DNA from: Mycobacterium sp. SMC-8
Lineage (GTDB): Bacteria; Actinomycetota; Actinomycetes; Mycobacteriales; Mycobacteriaceae
Direction of reading: 5' to 3'
Assembly (NCBI RefSeq): GCF_025263565.1
Contig: NZ_CP079865.1
Span: forward strand, 3,348,001 to 3,412,000
Length of the DNA: 64,000 nt
Positions 16,248 to 25,597 of this stretch are shown piece after piece (within the stretch, counting starts at the first letter, position 1; every line of letters begins with the position of its first letter). The notes below the pieces were generated by a model. It was given only the letters and a program-made list of their open reading frames with translations, did not search any database and was not told where the DNA came from. The translations under genes and the position numbers were made by a program.

Positions 16248-17395
16248 CGCAGCCCCAATCCCCGCGCGATGACTCCGCGCAGTACCTCGGTCGTCCCGCC
16301 GCGCAGCGTGAAGCCGGGCCGCTGATCGACCGCGACGGCGACCAACTCGCGCAACCGAGGGTCGGCGGCCGTGTCGTCGCCGACGCGCAGGTCGGCGAAG
16401 TCGGCGATGTCGCCTTCGGTGGTGGTGCCGAGCAGCTTCACCACCGCGGCGGGCACATCGGCGGATTCGTGGCGTTCCAGCGCCTCAGCCACCGCGGTCG
16501 ACATGTGGTGCAGGCCGGCCACTCTGGCAACGAGTCGCCCGAGTCCGTCGTCGCAGGACATCTGGTGTTGCGCCATGCTTTCCGCGGAGGCCGCCAGAAG
16601 CGGGAACGTGGACAGCAGCCGCTCGGGTCCGCTGCGTTCGAAGCCGAGCTCCGAGGTGACCTGTCGCCAACCCTGACCGATCTCGCCGAACACCATGTCG
16701 TCGCTGACGAACGCGTCGTCGAGGATCACCTCATTGAAATGGTGGCTGCCATTCATCGACACGATGGGCCGAACCTCGACGCCGGGACCGTCGAAGCGGA
16801 CGATGAACTGACTCAGGCCGTCGTGCCGATGTGTGGGGTCAACGGGTGCGGTCCGGGCCAGGACGATGAACGCGTGCGCGCGGTGTGCTCCAGAGGTCCA
16901 CACCTTGGTTCCCGACAGCGACCAGCCGCCGTCGACGGGAGTGGCCTTGGTACGCACGCTGGCGAGGTCGGATCCCGAATCCGGTTCGCTCATCCCGATA
17001 CCGAAGAAGCACTCCCCGGCGGCGATCTTCGGCAGGAACTCCCGCTTCTGGGCCTCGGTGCCGTTCTTGAGCAGTGCCGGCACGATCTGGCGATCGGCGA
17101 TCCAGTGCGCGGCCACCGGGGCGCCGGCGGCCAGCAGTTCCTCGGTGACGATGAACCGTTCGATAGACGAACGGCCATGGCCGCCATACTCTTCGGGGAC
17201 CGTCATGCCCAGGTAGCCGTGCGCGGCCAACGCCGCGGTGAACGCCTCATCCCATGCGCACAGCCAGGCGTCGACCGATGGGACGAAAGTGCCGGCGGAC
17301 AATTGCCCGTCCAGGAAGTCGCGGACCTCGGCACGCAACGCTGCGGTGTCGGCGAGGTCGGTGCTCGCCGGCGGCACCAGTCGTGATCGGGCCAT
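16244..17395 (-). CDS. Acyl-CoA dehydrogenase, partner subunit
   Basis: A 383-residue acyl-CoA dehydrogenase with GYLGMTVPEEYGGHGRS, GIGMSEPDSGSDLASVRT (the FAD/substrate loop) and the C-terminal LRGGTTEVLRGVIARGLG. It forms a coupled pair with the shorter FadE gene downstream. ATG 17395 is preferred over TTG 17398. The upstream gap holds a 26-bp tandem repeat that ends only about 14 bp from this start and could affect its translation. Confidence 0.88.
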   Translation of the reverse strand: MARSRLVPPASTDLADTAALRAEVRDFLDGQLSAGTFVPSVDAWLCAWDEAFTAALAAHGYLGMTVPEEYGGHGRSSIERFIVTEELLAAGAPVAAHWIADRQIVPALLKNGTEAQKREFLPKIAAGECFFGIGMSEPDSGSDLASVRTKATPVDGGWSLSGTKVWTSGAHRAHAFIVLARTAPVDPTHRHDGLSQFIVRFDGPGVEVRPIVSMNGSHHFNEVILDDAFVSDDMVFGEIGQGWRQVTSELGFERSGPERLLSTFPLLAASAESMAQHQMSCDDGLGRLVARVAGLHHMSTAVAEALERHESADVPAAVVKLLGTTTEGDIADFADLRVGDDTAADPRLRELVAVAVDQRPGFTLRGGTTEVLRGVIARGLGLR

Positions 17396-17408
17396 CAAAT
17401 TGGCCGCC

Positions 17409-17538
17409 GCTCGTGTCTCATGGTTGGCTCCGCCACTCGTGTCTCATGGTTGGCTCCGCCACTCGTGTCTCATGGTTGGCTCCGCCACTCGTGTCTCATG
17501 GTTGGCTCCGCCACTCGTGTCTCATGGTTGGCTCCGCC
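17409..17538. repeat. Tandem repeat, five 26-bp units
   Basis: Five head-to-tail copies of ACTCGTGTCTCATGGTTGG + CTCCGCC, the first with G in place of the initial A. Unit starts are 17409, 17435, 17461, 17487 and 17513. The last unit coincides with the final codons and stop of the enoyl-CoA hydratase gene, which suggests that the array grew by copying that gene end. As 26 is not a multiple of 3, it is not a coding repeat. Confidence 0.95.
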
Positions 17539-18310
17539 AACGTGCAATGCGCTGGTGGTGTTCGGTGTCGGCGTGCGCCAGCGACTGCATGGCCGCGGCC
17601 ATCGCCAACGTCGACTCCAGCAGGCCGGTGCGTGACTCCTGCAGCAGCCGCTTGGCCATCCGCAGCGAGTGCGGCGGATTCTTGGCGATGCGCTCGGCGA
17701 GCTCGTTCGCGGCGGTCAAGAGATCGTCGTGGGGGACGACGCGGCTCACCAGACCCCAGTCGAGCGCGGTGACGGCGTCGATGCGGTCGCCGGTGAAGGT
17801 CATCTCGGCGGCCCGCTCGTAACCGATGGCGCGCTGCAGGAACCAGCTGCCACCATCGCCCGGGATCAGGCCCAGTTGCACGAAACTCTCGGCGAACGAG
17901 GCGCGTTCGGAGGCAATCCGGATATCGCACATCAAGGCCACATCGCAGCCAGCCCCGATGGCGGCACCGTTGACAGCCGCGATCAGCGGGACCTCGAGTC
18001 GGCCGAGGGCGCGGGGTATGCGTTGGATGCCGTCGACGTAGGCGTAGCGCTGCTCGATCGGCGCGAGACCGAACATGCCCTGGCCGTCGGCCATCTCCTT
18101 GACATTGCCGCCGGCGGAGAAGATCTTGCCCTCCGCGGTGAGGATGACGGCACGCAATCCGTTGTCGGAGTTGGCCTGTTCGGCGGCGACCTCGAACGCG
18201 GCGATGACGTCTTTGCCGGTGATCGCGTTGCCCTGCTCGGGACGGTTGATGGTCCAGGTCTGCACTGACCCGTTGGTGGTGATGCGGAGCGGCTCGGTGG
18301 TTACCGACAT
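17522..18310 (-). CDS. Enoyl-CoA hydratase/isomerase family protein
   Basis: A 262-residue crotonase with the oxyanion-hole motifs SAGGNVKEM and NGAAIGAGCDVALMCDIRIA. The two catalytic glutamates of classical hydratases (GGCELA and the PEI block) read D in GAGCDVA and F in FAESFVQLG, so ordinary hydration is doubtful; it may be an isomerase, hydrolase or retro-aldol member. The stop lies in the last copy of the 26-bp tandem repeat, so the C-terminal WRSQP is repeat-encoded. It is placed in a minus-strand run with the FadE pair and an aldehyde dehydrogenase. Confidence 0.82.
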   Translation of the reverse strand: MSVTTEPLRITTNGSVQTWTINRPEQGNAITGKDVIAAFEVAAEQANSDNGLRAVILTAEGKIFSAGGNVKEMADGQGMFGLAPIEQRYAYVDGIQRIPRALGRLEVPLIAAVNGAAIGAGCDVALMCDIRIASERASFAESFVQLGLIPGDGGSWFLQRAIGYERAAEMTFTGDRIDAVTALDWGLVSRVVPHDDLLTAANELAERIAKNPPHSLRMAKRLLQESRTGLLESTLAMAAAMQSLAHADTEHHQRIARWRSQP

Positions 18311-18341
18311 GACAGGCCTCCAGGCTCTCGGTGGGACGGGT

Positions 18342-19766
18342 TCAGGGCAGTTGCAGGGACTTCACCTGTAGGAACTCCTCGAACCCGATGCGGCCGAGCT
18401 CGCGGCCGATGCCGGACTTCTTAAAGCCGCCGAACGGCGCTGCCGGGTTGTACTTTCCGCCGTTGATGTCGAGCTGACCGGTCTGCACCTGGCGCGCGAA
18501 CGCGATGGCGGTGTCGTCGTCAGCTGCCCACACCGCCCCGGACAGGCCGTAGGGCGTGCCGTTGGCAATCGCCAGCGCGTCGTCGGTGTCACGGTAGGGG
18601 ATGACGGCCAGCACGGGACCGAACACCTCCTCCTGGCCTAACTCGGAGTCGGGGTCGACGTCGGCGAAGACCGTGGGTGCCACGAAATAGCCGGTGTCGG
18701 CGATCTTCTCCGCGCCGCCTGTGAGCAGCCGCGCGCCGTCGCGCTGAGCACGCTCGATGAAGCCGAGCACGGTCCGGTACTGACTTTCAGATGCCGACGG
18801 CCCGATCCGGGTACCGGGATCCCACGGGTCGCCGACGGTGTACTTCGACACCGCGGCCTCGACCAGGTCGAGCGCTTCGCCGTAGCGGTCCTGTGGGACG
18901 AGCATGCGGGTCCACGCCATGCATGTCTGCCCCCCATTGAGAAACGCGTTGCCGACGCCGACCTTCACCGCCGCCGCGAGGTCGGCGCCGTCGAGAATCA
19001 CGTTCGCCGACTTGCCGCCCAACTCGAGGGCCACCTTCTTGACGGTCCCGCCGGCCAGTTCACCCACCCGGCTGCCGACACCGGTCGATCCGGTGAACGA
19101 CACGAAATCCACGTCGGCATGGGCCGCCATCCGTTCCCCGATCACCCGCCCCGGCCCCGACACCAGATTCACCACCCCGGGCGGCAGGCCGGCGTCCGCA
19201 AGCGCGTCGACGAACTCGAACACCGACAGCGGCGCCTCGTTGGAGGGTTTGAGCACGACCGTGCACCCCGCCGCGATCGCCGGGATGACCTTGGCGACCA
19301 CCTGATACAGCGGATAGTTCCACGGCGTGATCGCCGCGACCACACCGTACGGTTCGCGGACGACCAGCGAGTTACCGATGCGCTCCTCGAACTCGAACCG
19401 CGCCAGCACATCGGCGAACGCCCGCGCCACCGCCAGCGGCACCTGGGTCTGCACCGACTGGGCGATACGGATCGGCGCACCCATCTCGCTGGTGATGGTC
19501 TCGGCGATCGCAGGCAGGCGCTTGTCCATCGCGGTGATCACCGCGTCGAGACGGGCGCGACGCTCCGCGACGCCGATCAGCGGGTCGAACGCCCGTCGGG
19601 CCGCGGCGACGGCGGCATCCACGTCGTCCTCCGATCCCGCCGGGACCGTGCCCAGCACCTGTTCGGTGGCCGGGTCGACGACCTCGATGAGGCCGGTGCC
19701 GCGGGCGGGGGAGACCCAGGCGCCGTCGATGAAGAGTTCGGTGCGGGCGTAATCGTGGTTGTGCAT
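18342..19766 (-). CDS. Aldehyde dehydrogenase
   Basis: A 474-residue NAD(P)-dependent aldehyde dehydrogenase. TPWNYPLYQVVAKVIPA, FTGSTGVGSRV, the catalytic Glu in LELGGKSAN and the nucleophile Cys in GGQTCMAWTR are all present, as is EEVFGPVLAVIPY. ATG 19766 gives the usual length. It ends 31 bp before the hydratase gene and follows an alcohol dehydrogenase gene by 19 bp, so together they could take an alcohol through an aldehyde to an acid, for instance on a steroid side chain. Confidence 0.88.
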   Translation of the reverse strand: MHNHDYARTELFIDGAWVSPARGTGLIEVVDPATEQVLGTVPAGSEDDVDAAVAAARRAFDPLIGVAERRARLDAVITAMDKRLPAIAETITSEMGAPIRIAQSVQTQVPLAVARAFADVLARFEFEERIGNSLVVREPYGVVAAITPWNYPLYQVVAKVIPAIAAGCTVVLKPSNEAPLSVFEFVDALADAGLPPGVVNLVSGPGRVIGERMAAHADVDFVSFTGSTGVGSRVGELAGGTVKKVALELGGKSANVILDGADLAAAVKVGVGNAFLNGGQTCMAWTRMLVPQDRYGEALDLVEAAVSKYTVGDPWDPGTRIGPSASESQYRTVLGFIERAQRDGARLLTGGAEKIADTGYFVAPTVFADVDPDSELGQEEVFGPVLAVIPYRDTDDALAIANGTPYGLSGAVWAADDDTAIAFARQVQTGQLDINGGKYNPAAPFGGFKKSGIGRELGRIGFEEFLQVKSLQLP

Positions 19767-19785
19767 GGTGCTTTCCGTGGGTGGG

Positions 19786-20901
19786 TCAGGGCACGATGCT
19801 GGCGCGGACATCGCGTTTGTCGGCCGCGGCGGAGAAGGCGGCGTTGATGTCGTCCAGCGAGTAGCAGGCCGCCGCGAGTCGCTCGAACGGCAACCGGTGT
19901 TGGTACCGCTCGAGGAAGTCCAGCGCCCGGGACAGCACCGACGGCTCGTAGAGCGACACCCCGACCATGGTCTTGTTGGCGAACACGAACCGCGAGGGAT
20001 CGAACCCGAACGTCTTGCCGATGTTGATGTTGCCGATCTCGACGTAGCGGCCGAACTGACCGAGCAGCCTGAGACCCTCGTCGATCGCCGATGGGTGGCC
20101 GACCACCTCCACCACGACGTCGGCGCCCTGCCCGTCGGTGTGCTTCCGGACGATCTTGGCCCGGTCCTTGTCGGTGGTCTCGCTGATGTCGATGACGGCG
20201 TCGGCGCCGAACGCGGTGGCCAACTCCAACCGTTCGGGCACTCCGTCAATCGCGATGACCTTGGCCGCGCCGCGGGCCTTTGCCACCGCGACGGCGTAGA
20301 GCCCCAACGCGCCGGCGCCCTGCACCACCACATACTCGCCGAGCTGCTGGTCGACTCGCTCCAGCCCGTACATCACCTGCGACAGTGCGCAGTTCGCGCC
20401 GGCGGCGATCTCGTCGGACACCGAATCAGGCACCGTGTAGACCACCGCGCCCGCCGGAAGCACGAAGTAATCGGCATACCCGCCGACGAAGTAGGGCGAT
20501 TCGTCGGCACGGCCGAGCATGGCCATCGTCAGGTTCAGGCACGCGTTGCGTCGCCCGGCCAGGCAGTTACGGCAGGCGTGGCAGCAGAAGAAGTAGGGAA
20601 AGACCACCCGTGTTCCTGCGGTCAGCGCCTTCCCGTTGGAGTCAGAGGTCACTCCTTGGCCCAGAGCCGCGACAACGCCGACCATTTCGTGGCCGAGCAC
20701 GGTCGGCAGCTGCCCGCCCAGCCCGCGGGTGGCGAAGGTCCCGTGCCAGGCGTGCACATCGGAACCGCAGATATTTGCCCGAGTCACCTTGACCAGGATC
20801 TCGCCGGGATTGATATCGGGCAGCGCGACCGTTTCGATCTCGAATGGCCTGCCGGGTTCGTCGAAACGGGCGATACGACCTTCGAACGGCGCAACAGTCA
20901 C
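19786..20901 (-). CDS. Zinc-dependent alcohol dehydrogenase
   Basis: A 371-residue medium-chain dehydrogenase. Catalytic-zinc motifs are ANICGSDVHAWHG and GHEMVG; the structural-zinc lobe is CCHACRNCLAGRRNAC; the cofactor motif is VVQGAGALGLYAVAVA. GTG 20901 has AGAGGAC upstream. It is likely co-transcribed with the aldehyde dehydrogenase downstream. A weaker form of the dyad motif (CCCGGCCAGCGG) is seen at 20994-21005. The substrate is unknown. Confidence 0.85.
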   Translation of the reverse strand: MTVAPFEGRIARFDEPGRPFEIETVALPDINPGEILVKVTRANICGSDVHAWHGTFATRGLGGQLPTVLGHEMVGVVAALGQGVTSDSNGKALTAGTRVVFPYFFCCHACRNCLAGRRNACLNLTMAMLGRADESPYFVGGYADYFVLPAGAVVYTVPDSVSDEIAAGANCALSQVMYGLERVDQQLGEYVVVQGAGALGLYAVAVAKARGAAKVIAIDGVPERLELATAFGADAVIDISETTDKDRAKIVRKHTDGQGADVVVEVVGHPSAIDEGLRLLGQFGRYVEIGNINIGKTFGFDPSRFVFANKTMVGVSLYEPSVLSRALDFLERYQHRLPFERLAAACYSLDDINAAFSAAADKRDVRASIVP

Positions 20902-21060
20902 GGGTTGACGTCCTCTCGGTTCACCTGCGGATGCACACGGCCGCATCTGTTCTCGTACGGTAGCGGCGCCGGAATCGGCCAGGTCCGGGGCTTCCCGGCC
21001 AGCGGTCACTGTGGGCCATGGCACGTTTGCGGCGGTCCCCACGTCCCGCAGCCGGAGCGC

Positions 21061-22641
21061 TCAGGCTTTGATTTCGGTGTTGGCGAAGCGTTCCCGCAGC
21101 ACGCGCTTGAGCAGCTTGCCGCTAGGGTTCTTCGGCAGCGAGTCGACGAAGAACACCTGCTTCGGCGTCTTGAACCCCGCCAGATGCGTGCGGCAGTACT
21201 CGAGGATCTCCCGTTCACCGAGATCGGCGCCGCGACGAACGACGATCGCAGCCACCACCGCTTCCACCCACACCGCATCGGCGATGCCGAAGACGGCGAC
21301 CTCCTCCACGGCCGGATGGCGGTAGATGACCTCCTCGACCTCACGGCTCGCCACGTTCTCGCCGCCGGTCTTGATCATGTCCTTCTTGCGGTCGACCACG
21401 TGCAGCAGACCGTGCTGGTCGTAGTAGCCGAGATCACCGGAGTGAAACCAGCCGCCGCGGAACGACTCTGCGGTCTTGGCCTCGTCATCGAGGTAACCCA
21501 GCATCAGATGCGGGCTGCGGTGCGCGATCTCGCCCACCACGCCGGGACCCACCTCGAGGTTGTCGTCATCGAGGATCGCGGTCTGCACGTTGACCACCGG
21601 CCGACCCGCCGAGCCCGCGTGCGCGTCCTGTTCGTCCGGGCCCAGCGCCGAGGCCAGCGGGGCCATCTCGGTCTGACCGTAGAAGTTCCACAGCCGCAAA
21701 TGAGGCAGCCGCTCACGCATCTCGGCCAGGATCTCGACAGGCATGGCCGACGCGCCGTAGTAGCCCTTGCGCAGGCTGGACAGGTCCACCTCGTCGAACA
21801 CAGGGGAGCGCAGCAGGGAAATCCACACCGTCGGCGGAGCGAAATAGTTTGTCACGCAGAACCGTTCGATGCTGCGGAGCACGGTTTCGGGATCGGGGCG
21901 CGGCACGATGATGCTGGTGGCACCGAGGTAGATGTCGGTGATCAGGAAATTGTCGAGCTGCGCACAGTGATAGAGCGGCAGCGAGTGGACCTCGACGTCG
22001 CTGCCCTCCATCGACCCGGCGATGATCGAACTGATGTAGTTGCCCATCAGGCTGCGACTGGAGTGCATCGCGCCCTTGGGGTGGGACTCGGTCCCGCTGG
22101 TGTACATCAACCGGATCAGCTGATCGTCGTCGATGAGGGGGTCGGGTGCCGGCGACGTGGTCTGCATCCACGCGGCGAAATCCTCCCAGCCCGTAGGCAG
22201 ACTCTGTCCCGGCAGGACCAGCGCCGCCGTGGATCGGACCGCACCGCCGAGACGCATGGCCGCCTCCGCGGTCGGCACCAGGTCCGCTTCGGCGACGAAG
22301 CCACCCGCCCGGCTGTGCCCCAGGATGAACGCGATCTCCTCGGCGGTCAGCATGAAGTTGACCGGAACGAGAACCACCCCGGCCCGCCCGGTCGCGAAGG
22401 CCAGAACCGCGTACTGCCAGCAGTTGTGCGCCAGCAGCGCCAGGCGGTCGCCCGGCGCGAAACCGTTGTCGGACAACGCCGCAGTGGCACGGTCGACCAG
22501 GTGCTCGAACTCGGCGAACGTCAGCCTGACATCGCCGTCGACAATCGCGAGTTTGTCCGGATGCTTGCGCGCCGGACGCCGCGGAATGTCGCCGAGAGCG
22601 TGGCTGCGCACCCCGGCCGGCACCGCCTGCAGATCATCCAT
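21061..22641 (-). CDS. Fatty-acid/steroid CoA ligase (FadD type)
   Basis: A 526-residue ANL-superfamily ligase. The AMP-binding loop is MYTSGTESHPKGAMHS; YGQTEMAP, WFHSGDLGYYDQHG and KKDMIKTGGENVAS follow, and the catalytic Lys lies in PKNPSGKLLKRVL. It activates a carboxylate as an acyl-CoA via an acyl-adenylate. In this setting a steroid side-chain acid is a likely substrate, feeding the FadE pair. It diverges from the HAPMO-type monooxygenase, with the dyad motif 45 bp before its start. Confidence 0.88.
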   Translation of the reverse strand: MDDLQAVPAGVRSHALGDIPRRPARKHPDKLAIVDGDVRLTFAEFEHLVDRATAALSDNGFAPGDRLALLAHNCWQYAVLAFATGRAGVVLVPVNFMLTAEEIAFILGHSRAGGFVAEADLVPTAEAAMRLGGAVRSTAALVLPGQSLPTGWEDFAAWMQTTSPAPDPLIDDDQLIRLMYTSGTESHPKGAMHSSRSLMGNYISSIIAGSMEGSDVEVHSLPLYHCAQLDNFLITDIYLGATSIIVPRPDPETVLRSIERFCVTNYFAPPTVWISLLRSPVFDEVDLSSLRKGYYGASAMPVEILAEMRERLPHLRLWNFYGQTEMAPLASALGPDEQDAHAGSAGRPVVNVQTAILDDDNLEVGPGVVGEIAHRSPHLMLGYLDDEAKTAESFRGGWFHSGDLGYYDQHGLLHVVDRKKDMIKTGGENVASREVEEVIYRHPAVEEVAVFGIADAVWVEAVVAAIVVRRGADLGEREILEYCRTHLAGFKTPKQVFFVDSLPKNPSGKLLKRVLRERFANTEIKA

Positions 22642-22685
22642 GCCCGGACTGTAGGTGTCCGGTCACGGCGACGGGCGAGTTGCGT

Positions 22686-22703
22686 CCCGCTCAGTAGACA
22701 AGG
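22686..22703 (-). promoter_or_regulatory. Recurrent dyad motif, copy 4 (degenerate)
   Basis: CCCGCTCAGTAGACAAGG lies 45 bp before the FadD ATG and 58 bp before the divergent monooxygenase. It matches copies 2 and 3 with two substitutions and a one-base gap, at the same distance from a minus-strand start. Confidence 0.4.
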
Positions 22704-22760
22704 GCGCCGCGGACCCGTCCCGACGCTCACATACTCGATCCCCGGACCCGAGGAGGATCG

Positions 22761-24683
22761 ATGACGACCGGTGTGACCGTGGCTGCCGACGACGGGACGC
22801 TCGACCCGGACGAGATGCGGACCAACCTGCACCGTGCCGACGCCGGAATCCTGGTGGCGGTGCTGGCGCAGTTGACCGGCGACCTGAGCGTGGTCGATCG
22901 GTACGCGCCTAAGCTCTCGTTCGAGCCGGACCCGCCCGAGCACGTCGGCGTCACCGACCCGGACACGCTTGACGTGCTCGTCGATGAGCTGGTCGCGGCG
23001 CTGACCCGGCCGCGCCGGCCCGACCGCCTGGCGTTCGACGATCCCGCTCTGTTCGCGCGAGTCGCCCCGCTGGCATTGGGTACCGAGGTGGGTGAGGAGT
23101 ACCACGGCCTGTTGCTGGAACAAGGTGGCTTCCACCCTTCCCAGCCGGTGCTGCCCCGAACCGCGAAGCTGCCCAACGGCTTCAAGGTCGTGATCGTCGG
23201 GGCCGGCATCGCCGGCATGGCGGCGGGGCTGGAATGCGCGGCCGCCGGGATCGACTACGAGATCATCGACCGTAACGACGAGGTCGGCGGCACCTGGTAC
23301 ACCACCGTCTACCCCGGCATCGGGGTCGACACCCCGTCGGCGTACTACTCGCTGTCTCGCGACATCAACGGCAACTGGTCGAGCTACTACCCGCAGGGCG
23401 CGGAGTACCAGCAGTACCTGCAGTCGGTGGCCGACCGGAACGCGCTGCGCGACCACATCCGGTTCAGCACCGAGGTGGAGGCGCTGTGGTGGGACGACCG
23501 ACGCTCGCAGTGGGAGATCCGCACCGCGGCCGCGGACGGCGCCCGAGAAATCAGCTACGCCAACGTGGTCATCCCGGCCGCCGGATACCTCAACCGACCC
23601 CGCTGGCCAGATCTGGCCGGGCGGGAGTCGTTCCGCGGCGTGAGCATCCACTCCGCCGAGTGGGATCCCGATCTCTCGCTGCGCGGCAAGAAGGTCGCGA
23701 TCATCGGCGCCGGGTGCACCGCGGTGCAGATCGTCGACGCGTGTGTGGACGACGTCGAGCACCTGACGGTGTTCCAGCGCCAACCGCACTGGGTGGCACC
23801 GCGGAAGCGGTTGACAGACGACGTCCCCGAACATCGCCGCTGGCTGAACGCCCACATCCCGTTCTACGCCAACTGGGTTCGCCTGAAATCGTTTTGGGGC
23901 ACCGCCGACAACAACTATCCGGTCATCGTGCGTGATCCGGAATGGGCTGCCGACCACCTGTCGATCTCGCCGGCCAACGACGTGCTGCTGCGCCTGTGCC
24001 AGGAGTACATCGACCGCATGTTCGGCAAGGATTCCGAACTCGCGAAAAAGGTCACCCCGGATTTCGCGCCATACGGTAAGCGAATCATTCGCGACCCCGG
24101 TGGCTATTACGCGGCACTGACCCGTGAACACGTCGACGTCGAGGCCGCCGAGCCGGCACAGGTGAACGAGCGCGGTATCGTCACCGCGGACGGCAGGCAG
24201 GTCGACCTCGACGTGATCATCTACGCCACCGGCTACCACCTCGACTTCCTGTCCACGGTCGACATCCGCGGCCGCGACGGCGTGCGGTTGACCGAGGTCT
24301 GGGGCGACAGTCCCGCGGCCTACCGCGGCGGGCTCGTCCCCGGCTTTCCCAACATGTTCATCTCGTCGGCGCCCAACTACAGTCCCGGCCACGGCGCCGG
24401 CCACAACTTCGGCGTCGAGGTGATGGTCCACTACGTCATGGAATGCCTGCAGCTGATGGCGCAACGGGGAGCCGCCACCCTTGAGGTCACTTCGAAGGCG
24501 TTCACCGACTACGTCCGCAAGATCGACGACGCGATGGCGCAGACCGTGTGGTGTCACACCCCGACAGCGCACACGTACTACCGCTCGGGCGGCGGCCGCA
24601 TCGTCACCGCGTTCCCGTTCCGGCTGATCGACGTGTGGCAGAGCCACCGCACCCCCGATGAAGCGGATCTGGAGCTTCGGTGA
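22761..24683 (+). CDS. Baeyer-Villiger monooxygenase, 4-hydroxyacetophenone-monooxygenase type
   Basis: A 640-residue class B flavoprotein. After an N-terminal extension of about 140 residues comes the FAD motif VVIVGAGIAGMAAG, then the Baeyer-Villiger fingerprint FRGVSIHSAEWD and a second Rossmann motif VAIIGAGCTAVQI. The long N-terminus and 640-residue length are those of HAPMO-type enzymes, which insert oxygen next to a ketone to give an ester or lactone with NADPH and O2. AGGAGG lies 4 bases before ATG. The gene overlaps the next SDR by 4 bases. The substrate may be a 17-keto or side-chain ketone of a steroid (inference). Confidence 0.88.
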   Translation: MTTGVTVAADDGTLDPDEMRTNLHRADAGILVAVLAQLTGDLSVVDRYAPKLSFEPDPPEHVGVTDPDTLDVLVDELVAALTRPRRPDRLAFDDPALFARVAPLALGTEVGEEYHGLLLEQGGFHPSQPVLPRTAKLPNGFKVVIVGAGIAGMAAGLECAAAGIDYEIIDRNDEVGGTWYTTVYPGIGVDTPSAYYSLSRDINGNWSSYYPQGAEYQQYLQSVADRNALRDHIRFSTEVEALWWDDRRSQWEIRTAAADGAREISYANVVIPAAGYLNRPRWPDLAGRESFRGVSIHSAEWDPDLSLRGKKVAIIGAGCTAVQIVDACVDDVEHLTVFQRQPHWVAPRKRLTDDVPEHRRWLNAHIPFYANWVRLKSFWGTADNNYPVIVRDPEWAADHLSISPANDVLLRLCQEYIDRMFGKDSELAKKVTPDFAPYGKRIIRDPGGYYAALTREHVDVEAAEPAQVNERGIVTADGRQVDLDVIIYATGYHLDFLSTVDIRGRDGVRLTEVWGDSPAAYRGGLVPGFPNMFISSAPNYSPGHGAGHNFGVEVMVHYVMECLQLMAQRGAATLEVTSKAFTDYVRKIDDAMAQTVWCHTPTAHTYYRSGGGRIVTAFPFRLIDVWQSHRTPDEADLELR

Positions 24684-25567
24684 GTGAATTGTTGTCCGGC
24701 AGAACAGCTCTGGTCACCGGAAGTAGCCGGGGTATCGGACGCGCCATCGCGCAGCGGCTCGCCGCCGAGGGCGCCACGGTGGCCGTCACCGCCAGGTCCT
24801 ACCAGCCGTCACCGTCGACCCGCGCCGGGCAGCAGGTGGAGCTGCCCGGCACCATCGGCGAGACGATCGCGCTGATCGAGGCAGCCGGCGGAAAGGCGTT
24901 CGGGCTCGCCTGCGATCTCGAGGACGCCGACGCACGTGCCGGACTGGTCGACCGGGTCGTCGAGCGCACGGGCCGGATCGACATCCTGGTCAACAACGCC
25001 GGCTACGCCGACTACTCCGTCATCGAAGAGATGCCGATGGAAACGTTCGACCGCACCGTCGACCACTACGTGCGCACACCGTTCGTACTGACCCAGAAGG
25101 CCGTTCCACACATGCGCCGACAAGGAGCGGGTTGGATCGTCAACATCGGGTCGGTCACCGGCCTGGCGCCCGCACGGCCCTACCGCGAGTACAACAAGTC
25201 GTCCGGCGACGTGATCTACGCCTCCATGAAGGCCGCGCTGCACCGGTTCACCCAGGGAGTGGCCGCCGAACTGCTGGACTCCAACATCGCCGTCAACGTC
25301 GTCGGCCCGTCCAGCGCCGTCCGGACCCCAGGCGCCGCGAGCCTGATCCCCGACACCTTCCCGACCGAGCCGGTGGAATATCTGGCCGAGACCGTGCTGG
25401 CGATGTGTCACCTGCCGGCCGCGGTGCGCACCGGCCTGGTGGCATTCAGTCTGCACTATCCATGGTCGCCGCGGATGACCGTGCACAGCCTGGACGGCGC
25501 CACGGAGTTGCCGCCGCTCGAACCGCCGGCCACCGCGAACCCGAACATCCAGTCCGCCGGCCTGTAG
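24680..25567 (+). CDS. Short-chain dehydrogenase/reductase
   Basis: A 295-residue SDR with TGSSRGIG near residue 14, NNAG, a Ser in NIGSVTG and an active-site YASMK. It has an insertion at about residues 36-55 and a Pro-rich C-terminus. The GTG start overlaps the monooxygenase stop (GTGA), so the enzymes are probably made together. An alcohol-to-ketone step before Baeyer-Villiger oxidation is a reasonable guess. Confidence 0.85.
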   Translation: MSELLSGRTALVTGSSRGIGRAIAQRLAAEGATVAVTARSYQPSPSTRAGQQVELPGTIGETIALIEAAGGKAFGLACDLEDADARAGLVDRVVERTGRIDILVNNAGYADYSVIEEMPMETFDRTVDHYVRTPFVLTQKAVPHMRRQGAGWIVNIGSVTGLAPARPYREYNKSSGDVIYASMKAALHRFTQGVAAELLDSNIAVNVVGPSSAVRTPGAASLIPDTFPTEPVEYLAETVLAMCHLPAAVRTGLVAFSLHYPWSPRMTVHSLDGATELPPLEPPATANPNIQSAGL

Positions 25568-25597
25568 CCGGCGTCCGTGCCGCAGCAGCCGGCGACG

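Noticed and set aside
17409..17538. CRISPR array
   Set aside because: The units are directly adjacent with no spacers, and no cas genes are present; it is a tandem repeat.
19759..22764. A 1001-codon open frame on the plus strand
   Set aside because: It is the antisense shadow of the alcohol dehydrogenase and FadD genes; its product is Arg/His/Val-rich with no domain, as expected in GC-rich DNA.
22521..24647. A 708-codon open frame on the minus strand
   Set aside because: Antisense to the HAPMO-type monooxygenase, which has clear FAD and Baeyer-Villiger motifs and a strong RBS.
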